From DATGHS01 sp035307785 (GTDB lineage: Bacteria > Planctomycetota > Planctomycetia > Gemmatales > Gemmataceae): a stretch of 7,624 bases of DNA. The stretch spans positions 1-7,624 of the forward strand of contig DATGHS010000562.1 of the NCBI GenBank assembly GCA_035307785.1, given 5' to 3'. Every line of letters begins with the position of its first letter. The stretch's first letter is position 1. A program made the translations under genes and the position numbers. The notes below the pieces were generated by a model. The model was not told the DNA's origin, did not search any database, and saw nothing but the letters and a program-made list of their open reading frames with translations. Shown one piece after another: positions 1 through 5,471 of this stretch.

Positions 1-1
1 C

Positions 2-289
2 GGCATCGCACGCAGCGACCTCATGTGCGAAATCTTAGCGTCCGTCTTGAATCGCCCGCTCGAACGCTTGGTCTCCAGTGAGGGGCCGGCTCTGGGGGCA
101 GCCGTAACCGCCCTGGCAGCGCTCGAACAATACCGTCGCCGCGAACAACGCATCCGCGAGCCGTATTCGGTCGCCGATGCCGTTTCGGTCCTGGTCCAAT
201 ACCGCGACTCGGTGAAGCCCAACGCTGCGTGGATGGCTGCCTATGTGAAGGAACTGGCGCAGTTTGCCGAACGAATTGTGGCGCTGTGA
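2..289 (+). CDS. xylB: Xylulokinase-like FGGY-family carbohydrate kinase, C-terminal fragment
   Basis: This is the last 95 codons of a gene that begins before the window; it ends at the TGA at 287-289. The open frame runs back to base 2 without a stop, so the ATG at base 23 is an internal methionine and not the start. The fragment begins GIARSDLMCEILASVLNRPL and continues with SSEGPALGAAVTAL. Both match the C-terminal FGGY domain of xylulokinases, where a Gly-rich turn followed by ARS lies at the ATP site and the SSEGPALGAA helix follows. Family members phosphorylate D-xylulose with ATP in the cytoplasm to give xylulose 5-phosphate for the pentose phosphate pathway. The substrate-binding N-terminal half is outside the window, so another FGGY kinase (for example one acting on glycerol or a different ketose) cannot be strictly excluded, but the motif spelling favours xylulokinase. 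I see no convincing intrinsic terminator directly after it. Confidence 0.85.
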   Translation, partial: GIARSDLMCEILASVLNRPLERLVSSEGPALGAAVTALAALEQYRRREQRIREPYSVADAVSVLVQYRDSVKPNAAWMAAYVKELAQFAERIVAL

Positions 290-375
290 GGGGGTCTTGC
301 CGATATTTGCGGTTCATGCTCGGTCAACGACTGGCTGCCTTGGGAACAAAGCGAACCAGCAACACGTCAAAGGAT

Positions 376-429
376 GTAGAACGGAATTCACTCCGTTCGA
401 ATGCGCGAACGGTATGAATTCCGTTCTAC
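376..429. repeat. Nested palindromic element (REP- or MITE-like)
   Basis: The outer arms GTAGAACGGAATTCA (376-390) and TGAATTCCGTTCTAC (415-429) are perfect 15-base reverse complements. After a two-base mismatch, a further 7 bp pair (393-399 with 406-412), leaving a 6-base loop. Each half is also a small hairpin on its own: AACGGA pairs with TCCGTT in the left half and GAACGG with CCGTTC in the right half, so the element can fold as one long stem or as two short ones. This is typical of dispersed REP-type elements. That it occurs in many copies is my inference. It could also act as a transcription barrier behind the kinase gene, but it has no T-run. Confidence 0.75.
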
Positions 430-489
430 GTTATGAAGAACCAATGATTAAATGTTGATGAAAACAAGCGTTTGCCCGCGCTCGTCTGG

Positions 490-495
490 TATAAC
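490..495 (+). promoter_or_regulatory. Possible -10 box for the selenoprotein gene
   Basis: TATAAC matches five of six positions of the sigma-70 -10 consensus and would start transcription about 40 bases before the ATG at 544. There is only a poor -35 candidate (GCGTTT, 468-473, 16-base spacing). This is a weak prediction. Confidence 0.25.
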
Positions 496-543
496 AATCT
501 TGGCGGTTCGGTTTTCGATTACCCGAGAGACCAGGGACTCTTG

Positions 544-1785
544 ATGAAAACCATCATTTCCACTCTCCTTCCTCTCGCCATCGTCATTCTCGCCAACAGC
601 CCCGCACCGGCGCAGTTCCGTGACCGGCGCGAGGGCATTCCCAATGCGGGGCAATACGGCTGGCTACCCAGCCTGTCCCAGGGCAAGGCACAGGCGGAAA
701 AGACCGGCAAGCCAATCATGGTCGTGGTCCGCTGTGTCCCTTGAACGGACTGTCGTGATTTTGACGGGCAGGTTGTCCGTCTCGAGAAGATTAAAGAGGT
801 GGCCGACAAATTCATTCGAGTGCGCTTGCCGCGCGTCGATGATTTGGATTTGAATTTGTTTGACTTCGACTACGACCTCACGTTTATGGTGTTCTTCATC
901 GACGCCAAGGAAAACGTTTACGCCCGCTATGGCGGTCGCGATGCCAAGGATGCCGACAATCGCCAATCGCTCGAAGGCCTGGCGTACACCATGAATTCCG
1001 TGCTGCAAATGCACGCGCAAAAAGACAAGTCATTCGCGCCCAAATCACAGGCCAGGCCCAAGTACCTGCATAACCTCGCGAACCCGCCGATGTTCGGCCG
1101 CGGCTGCATGCACTGCCACCAGGTGAAAACCGCGCTGGAAAACGATATCCGCAAATCGGGCAAATGGGAGCGCGAGCTGGTATGGCGCTACCCGTTGCCG
1201 GAAAACATTGGCCTGCGACTTGAAGTCAATCGCGGCAACATCGTGGAGACGGTGTTCGACGACACGGCTGCCGCCAATGCGGGTTTAAAACCGGGCGACA
1301 AGTTGCGCCGGCTGAACGGCGTGCCGATTCACTCCTTCGGCGACGCCCAGTACGCGCTCGACATCGCCCCAAAGACGGCGAGCATTGAAATCTCGTGGCA
1401 GCGCGGCGATGAAACGATGCAGGGCAAGGTGGCGCTACCGGAAGGCTGGCGCCGCAGCGATCTCGCCTGGCGAACGTCGGCCCAGCATCTGCTCTCCAGC
1501 GGCGGCATGTATGGCATGGACCTAACCGTGGAGGAAAAAAAATCGCTGGGCCTGGCGCCCAAGCACCTCGCGTTCCGGCAAAAGGCCACGCTCAGCAAGC
1601 AAGCGCGCGAGGCTGGCATTCAGGGCGGCGACATCATCCTCGGCGTGGATAACAAGACGCTGGAGATGGACATGTTTGCATTCCTGAAATACATGCGCGG
1701 CAACTATCTGGTCGGCGACAAGATCACGATCAATCTGATTCGTGACGGGAAGCGCATAAACATTGAAGCGACTTTACAGAGATAG
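544..1785 (+). CDS. Exported thioredoxin-like/PDZ domain selenoprotein (UGA at codon 67 read as selenocysteine)
   Basis: One 413-residue protein spans an in-frame TGA at 742-744. The start at ATG 544 has AGGGA at 533-537 with 6-base spacing and gives a signal peptide (MKTIISTLLPLAIVILANSP, then APAQ), so the product is exported. Residues about 40-165 resemble a thioredoxin-like fold: a KTGKPIMVVVRC strand, then C64-V-P-U67-T-D-C70, where U-x-x-C takes the place of the redox CxxC. Residues 188-192 are CMHCH, a CxxCH pattern. Two PDZ-like domains follow, at about 222-300 (TAAANAGLKPGDKLRRLNG) and 325-410 (AREAGIQGGDIILGVDN). I recall this as the planctomycete family named Trx7/PDZ domain-containing (seleno)protein. 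The reading frame, composition and protein character continue unbroken across the TGA, and the stop falls exactly at a redox position, which argues for selenocysteine over a pseudogene. Its likely role is periplasmic thiol/disulfide chemistry; the substrate is unknown. A caller that stops at TGA would give a 66-residue peptide from 544, or a truncated gene starting near GTG 799. Confidence 0.87.
742..780 (+). promoter_or_regulatory. Selenocysteine UGA codon with candidate bacterial SECIS stem-loop
   Basis: Directly after the UGA, ACGGAC (745-750) and GTCCGT (775-780) form a perfect 6-bp stem. Inside it, TG (751-752) pairs with CA (769-770), and TCGT (753-756) pairs with ACGG (764-767) including one G-U pair. 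This leaves a GATTTTG loop (757-763) that starts with G, a 4-base bulge (771-774) and a single bulged G (768). Bacterial SECIS elements lie inside the coding region immediately 3' of UGA and carry a G early in the apical loop, as seen here. The loop begins 12 bases after the UGA, closer than in many described elements, so the detailed fold is uncertain. Confidence 0.55.
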
Positions 1786-1803
1786 CGCTTCCTACATGCT
1801 GGC

Positions 1804-1839
1804 GTCCATAGGACGAATAGGAGCTATAGGCCCTATAGC
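1804..1839. repeat. CTATAGG-type palindromic repeat
   Basis: GCTATAGG (1823-1830) and CCTATAGC (1832-1839) are perfect inverted 8-mers around a single C. Just before them, GTCC-ATA-GGAC (1804-1814) is a second small palindrome, and ATAGGA recurs in between. The element lies 18 bases after the stop of the selenoprotein gene. I recall similar CCTATAGG-rich strings between genes in planctomycete genomes. It looks like a dispersed intergenic repeat; a terminator role is possible but there is no T-run. Confidence 0.55.
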
Positions 1840-1886
1840 AAAGAGTGAATTGCAAGTGCGCCTGCCGGAAGGTAGCCCGCATGCTC

Positions 1887-1923
1887 AAGTTCTGAACACA
1901 ATTTCGCCAGAACTTTAGATTTT
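1887..1923 (+). terminator. Possible weak terminator or operator (inverted repeat, then T4)
   Basis: AAGTTCTG (1887-1894) and CAGAACTT (1908-1915) are perfect inverted 8-mers separated by 13 bases, followed by TAGATTTT. The stem is AT-rich and the loop large, so as an intrinsic terminator for the upstream gene it would be weak. Equally, it could be a regulator binding site for the TolC-family gene that starts at 2016. Confidence 0.3.
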
Positions 1924-2015
1924 CCCACTCAATTGTCGATTTTTTTCATTTCTCCGCTGGCCTAACCGATACAACCCTAGGCCGCAGGGACCAATCCCGA
2001 TGGCAGGGTTCATTC

Positions 2016-3941
2016 ATGCATCGTCGCCGGGCTATTCTGCTCTGCTTGCTGCTGCTGCCATGCGGCTGCGTGTACGATGTGCGCGAACATGCGGATGAAG
2101 CGGTCTCGGCCATTCTGAATCATCCATACGATCTCTCTTCCCCTGCCTCTTCCGTACCAAATTCGCAAACCGTGCAAGCCAAGAAGTCTCTTGCTGCTCC
2201 TGAAAAGCTGTCATTCCCGAAAGTGGATGTAGAGACGGCCGACTACATGCAGGGCAGCCAGTTCGGCCCGCGTGTGGCCGGCGAACAAGGGATGCAAAAC
2301 GCTTTTGGACCGGTGCGCGGTCAAGTGAGCGCACTGGGCGCCATTCAACCGGCCGGCGCCGAAGAGCCTAAATCTAAGATCGACCTGACCATTCCACCGG
2401 AAATTCCGGGTTCCGAAGCCGGCCGCATTCGCAAGCTGCCGGAAGACAAAGAAGCCAAGCAAAAAGCGATTCGTGAGATATACGGCGCGTTACCAGCGCT
2501 GCCCACCGAACCCCAGCCGCTTCCTGGGCCTGGCGGCAAACCGCTCACGCTGGCCGACCTGCAGCAGCTGGCCGCGGCAAACAGTGCCGAGCTGCATCAG
2601 GCCGCTTACGATGTAGAGGCCGCTCGCGGCAATGTCCTGGCTGCACGGGCTTACCCGAATCCAACCGTCAGTTGGAACTTTCAAGCGTCGAACGACGGCA
2701 GCACGGCCGGCTCGATTGGCCCCGGCATTGACCAGTCCATTGTTACCGGCGGCAAGCTTCGCATCGCATCGGCAGCAGCCGAAATGGCACTTCGCAAGGC
2801 GGAACTGGCCTTGCGTCGGGCACGCAGCGACCTGGCCACGCGAGTGCGAACTGCTTATTACTCGTTGCTGGTCGCGCAAGAGACGATGCGCGTAAACCGA
2901 GCGCTGGCCCATTTGACCGACGAAATCTATCGCCTTCAGGAGCACTTACTCGAAGCCGGCCAAGCCGCGCCTCATGAGCCGATGGCTCTTCGGTCCGAAG
3001 CCTGGTCTTCGCGCTTGAGCTACCAGCAATCCATACAGAGCTACATCTACGCCTGGGAGCAATTGGTCGCAGCCATGGGCCTACGCCAGGTCCCCCTCAC
3101 CGAGGTGGCCGGCCGAATCGATGCCATGATCCCGTATTTTGATTATGATACCGTGCGGGCCTATGTGTTGCAGAATCACACCGACGTGCTCACGGCGCAA
3201 TTCGGCATCGATCAGGCGCGCTACAACTTGAAGTCAGCTCAGATTGCTCCACTGCCGAACATCGATTTCAACGTCTCCATCTTGAAGGAAGTCTCGGTCC
3301 CGCCGAAGAAACTGGCCCCCATCGCAGCCGTCGGCGTCCCCTTCCCAATCTGGGATCACAATAAGGGCAACATCATCGCGACCGAAGCGGCACTGGGCCG
3401 GGCCATCGATGAACCACACCGCGTGACGGAAGCGTTGACCAGCACCCTGACCACAGCGTATTTGAACTACAAGTCAAACCTGGATGCGCTGGAGTATTAC
3501 CGCCGCCACATTTTGCCTGACGAGGTGCAATACTACTGGGGAGTCTATGACCGGAGGCAAGTCGATGTGAACGCCCCGATCAGCGACCTGATTACTGCGC
3601 AGCAGGCCCTCTTGACCGATGTGACGGCGTACCTGGGCGTCCTGAGCACATTCTGGACGGCCGCGGTCAACGTGGCGGACCTGCTTCAGACCGACGATTT
3701 GTTCCAGTTAGCCCGGCCGGAGGCGCTGCCGCCGCTGCCCGACTTGAATCACCTGCCGCCGTGGCCGTGCTCGCATTGCGCCACACCGCATTTGGAAGGC
3801 CTGAATTTCCATCAAGGAATTCCGCTGCCGGCGCCGGCGATGCCGCCGCCGCCCATGGGTACGGAATTCCTGCCATCGCCCAGACCAATGAGCGCACCGA
3901 AGACCGGCGCCGCTGGCCCCGTATTGTTGCCGAAACAATGA
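2016..3941 (+). CDS. TolC/CzcC-type outer-membrane efflux protein
   Basis: This 641-residue protein is the outer-membrane channel of a tripartite efflux pump. ATG 2016 has AGGG at 2005-2008 with 7-base spacing. The N-terminus is a basic, hydrophobic signal ending LLLLPCGC; Cys18 is a plausible lipidation site although the lipobox is imperfect. Residues about 19-175 are an Ala/Pro-rich extension not found in classical TolC. Two outer-membrane-efflux repeats follow, at about 178-355 and 378-560. They carry hallmark segments: ARAYPNPTVSW (210-220), DQSIVTGGKLRIA (239-251) and AAVGVPFPIWDHNKGNI (437-453), the last being typical of CzcC-like channels. The tail (about 565-641) is Pro-rich and contains C585-S-H-C588 with H591, a possible metal-binding cluster. 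The protein is longer than TolC-like proteins (about 420-490 residues) because of both extensions. The outer-membrane barrel gene starts 51 bases downstream, so the two are probably co-transcribed. The exported substrate cannot be read; the CzcC resemblance hints at metals. Confidence 0.93.
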   Translation: MHRRRAILLCLLLLPCGCVYDVREHADEAVSAILNHPYDLSSPASSVPNSQTVQAKKSLAAPEKLSFPKVDVETADYMQGSQFGPRVAGEQGMQNAFGPVRGQVSALGAIQPAGAEEPKSKIDLTIPPEIPGSEAGRIRKLPEDKEAKQKAIREIYGALPALPTEPQPLPGPGGKPLTLADLQQLAAANSAELHQAAYDVEAARGNVLAARAYPNPTVSWNFQASNDGSTAGSIGPGIDQSIVTGGKLRIASAAAEMALRKAELALRRARSDLATRVRTAYYSLLVAQETMRVNRALAHLTDEIYRLQEHLLEAGQAAPHEPMALRSEAWSSRLSYQQSIQSYIYAWEQLVAAMGLRQVPLTEVAGRIDAMIPYFDYDTVRAYVLQNHTDVLTAQFGIDQARYNLKSAQIAPLPNIDFNVSILKEVSVPPKKLAPIAAVGVPFPIWDHNKGNIIATEAALGRAIDEPHRVTEALTSTLTTAYLNYKSNLDALEYYRRHILPDEVQYYWGVYDRRQVDVNAPISDLITAQQALLTDVTAYLGVLSTFWTAAVNVADLLQTDDLFQLARPEALPPLPDLNHLPPWPCSHCATPHLEGLNFHQGIPLPAPAMPPPPMGTEFLPSPRPMSAPKTGAAGPVLLPKQ

Positions 3942-3992
3942 AAGAAAGAGCAAAAGGAATCTAGCGCCGAGTAGCCGAAGCGGAGAAAACTG

Positions 3993-5114
3993 ATGGGCCG
4001 GATGCCCAATCAAATTCTGGTCCTCGCCATCCTAACGGCGATGCTGGCATGCGCCAGGGGCTTGGCCCAAGCTCCGAAAGCGTTGCCGCCCGTGGATGCT
4101 TCGCCCAGCACCCCGGCCGAAGCGCTGATCCTGCCCGACCTGCCGCGCGTTCCCGATGCGCCGCGCTCGCTGTACCAGCCGCTGCCGCCAGCCTCCTCGA
4201 TCTACGCTCCCGTCGAGATGCCGGGGCCGTACTTCGAGCCTGATCCGAACCTTGATCCGCCCATGTTTCCGCAACCGGGCTGGTTTGGCCGTGTGGACGC
4301 GGCCCTCGTTTGGCCCCAAATCACGAATGGGCTAAATGCGGCGTCGCAGATTAGTCCGATCGTTGGTCCGCTGAGCGGCGTCCCACTCACGCTGCCATAC
4401 GCGCCGTTTTCGGTCACGGTCAGTCCGTACATCAACGTCGGTTACCGTTTGCAGTCCGGTTTCGGGGAAATTGGCGTCGGTTACCGCTTCCTTGGCTCTT
4501 CCGGCACGGGGACGACAGCCGGGCTTGACGCAACTGCGCAGCTCACGAGCCATTTATTCCTCAATGTCAGCGATCTGGATTACTCCAGCCGTCAGTTCAG
4601 CGTGACAGAGTTCTGGTCCATGAAGTGGCACGCGGGCCTGCGGGTGGCCACGATTTACTTCGACTCGATAGCCGACGAGCCTCTCGCGGCGGCCGCAGCC
4701 GGGACCGGCATCTTCGAGCAAAGGACCACCGACACGTACTGGGGTGTTGGCTTCCATTACGGTCTGGAGCTTGTACGCCGCCTTGGTTCCTCCGGCTTCG
4801 CCTTGCTGCTAAGTGCCGACGGTTCTGAGATCGTGGGCCGAAACAACCAGGGCTACTTTGAAAAGGCCATAGGCGGCGCTCAGGGGGCCACGTTATTGGC
4901 GAATACGCAAACCGTTCCCGCGCTCAACGCCTTTGCCGGCCTGACCTGGCAGCCGCCCGAACATTGCCGGCTCCGTGCCACGCTTGGCTACATGTTCGAT
5001 TACTGGTGGGGCATCGGCCGGATGAGTTCTGTCGGCGCCGGGACACTGGTGCCGACACCGGATGCGGAGATGGGCAATCAGGGCTTCGTCCTTCGAATTG
5101 ATTTCAATTACTAA
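3993..5114 (+). CDS. Outer-membrane beta-barrel protein (BBP7/Lpg1974-like)
   Basis: This is a 373-residue exported barrel protein. ATG 3993 is preferred over ATG 4002 because GGAG (3982-3985) sits 7 bases before it. Residues 1-26 form a signal peptide ending near GLAQ. An acidic, Pro-rich linker spans about 27-90 (for example DPNLDPPMFPQPGWFGRVDA). The rest has alternating polar/hydrophobic beta-strand character with many Gly and aromatic residues: INVGYRLQSGFGEIGVGYRF, LDYSSRQFSVTEFWSMKWHAGLRVA, ATLGYMFDYWW. It ends RIDFNY, and a terminal aromatic residue is the usual signal for outer-membrane barrel assembly. The LDY...WHAGLR pattern resembles the Lpg1974-type pore-forming and planctomycete BBP7 families; I cannot decide which. 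Its position between the efflux channel and the adaptor suggests an accessory outer-membrane component, but it may be an unrelated porin in the same transcript. Cys20 (MLAC) is a poor lipobox match, so I do not call it a lipoprotein. Confidence 0.8.
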   Translation: MGRMPNQILVLAILTAMLACARGLAQAPKALPPVDASPSTPAEALILPDLPRVPDAPRSLYQPLPPASSIYAPVEMPGPYFEPDPNLDPPMFPQPGWFGRVDAALVWPQITNGLNAASQISPIVGPLSGVPLTLPYAPFSVTVSPYINVGYRLQSGFGEIGVGYRFLGSSGTGTTAGLDATAQLTSHLFLNVSDLDYSSRQFSVTEFWSMKWHAGLRVATIYFDSIADEPLAAAAAGTGIFEQRTTDTYWGVGFHYGLELVRRLGSSGFALLLSADGSEIVGRNNQGYFEKAIGGAQGATLLANTQTVPALNAFAGLTWQPPEHCRLRATLGYMFDYWWGIGRMSSVGAGTLVPTPDAEMGNQGFVLRIDFNY

Positions 5115-5122
5115 TGGTTCTT

Positions 5123-5192
5123 GGCGGCTCAGTTTTCCTGTCGATAGCGAGCCGCCGGGCTTGTCCCGGCGGGATAAACCTGCCGGCTCGCT
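5123..5192. repeat. Cluster of mutually exclusive GC-rich inverted repeats
   Basis: The segment around GAGCCGCC (5149-5156) can pair with three partners: GGCGGCTC upstream (5123-5130, perfect 8 bp); CCCGGCGG (5165-5172, 8 bp with CCGCCGGG at 5152-5159, 5-base loop); and GGCTCGCT downstream (5185-5192, perfect 8 bp with AGCGAGCC at 5146-5153). It lies 8 bases after the barrel gene's stop. With no T-run it is not a standard terminator. It is more likely a REP-like dispersed repeat that may also stabilise or end the upstream mRNA. Confidence 0.6.
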
Positions 5193-5314
5193 CGCCAATT
5201 TAGCTGCGATAAACAACCGTAATTTTCGCGCATCGCATTACCATCTTCACGCGGCACGCCTGCTCGCCGCGCTGCCAAAATGCTCGTTCGACGATCAAGG
5301 CGAAGACGGTCTTG

Positions 5315-5356
5315 TGCGCCAGCTTGGCGCAGAAGCATCGACACAAGCGATATAAT
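5315..5356 (+). promoter_or_regulatory. Promoter candidate (TATAAT) with upstream palindrome
   Basis: TATAAT at 5351-5356 is a perfect -10 consensus, and transcription would start about 110 bases before ATG 5472. TTGGCG (5324-5329) is the best -35-like match but its 21-base spacing is too long. The palindrome TGCGCCA-GCT-TGGCGCA (5315-5331, 7-bp arms) covers that -35 region and could be an operator for a regulator that activates or represses the adaptor-pump unit. A shorter TGAC-TTAC-GTCA (5362-5373) lies at the predicted start of transcription. Confidence 0.45.
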
Positions 5357-5471
5357 GTCAATGACTTACGTCAATCATCGTTGCAGCTGATTTCTCTGGC
5401 ACAGCATCTGCCTTATCACCATTCGCGCGGAAATTCCGTCGTTCTCTCCACGGAAATCCCCGGACTCGCTC

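Larger units (their letters stand above)
5115..5471. other. Intergenic region with hairpins and promoter candidate
   Basis: This 357-base non-coding stretch separates the barrel gene from the adaptor gene. It holds a cluster of overlapping inverted repeats near its left end (5123-5192), a 17-base palindrome (5315-5331) and a TATAAT box (5351-5356). Short open frames across it read through the palindromes and show no protein-like character. I see no RNA gene or mobile element here. The layout suggests that transcription of the barrel gene ends or is dampened on the left and that the adaptor-pump pair has its own promoter on the right. Confidence 0.7.

Noticed and set aside
742..744. Nonsense mutation making the 544-1785 gene a pseudogene
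   Set aside because: There is only one stop, no frameshift, the downstream frame is intact, and the stop falls exactly at a redox-cysteine position with a stem-loop directly after it. Selenocysteine explains all of this better.
799..1785. Independent gene starting at GTG 799
   Set aside because: It would lack a signal peptide and the start of the thioredoxin-like fold, both of which are encoded in the same frame upstream. It is the fragment left when the UGA is read as a stop.
2000..2002. ATG 2000 as an upstream start of the TolC-family gene
   Set aside because: It is in a different frame from the channel protein.
2490..2945. Minus-strand open frame of 151 codons
   Set aside because: It is antisense to the conserved channel domain of the TolC-family gene, with no domain and no convincing ribosome site.
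5062..5355. Short open frame of 97 codons across the barrel-gene end and intergenic region
   Set aside because: It overlaps the end of the barrel gene and translates the palindromic repeat. It has no ribosome site or protein-like composition.
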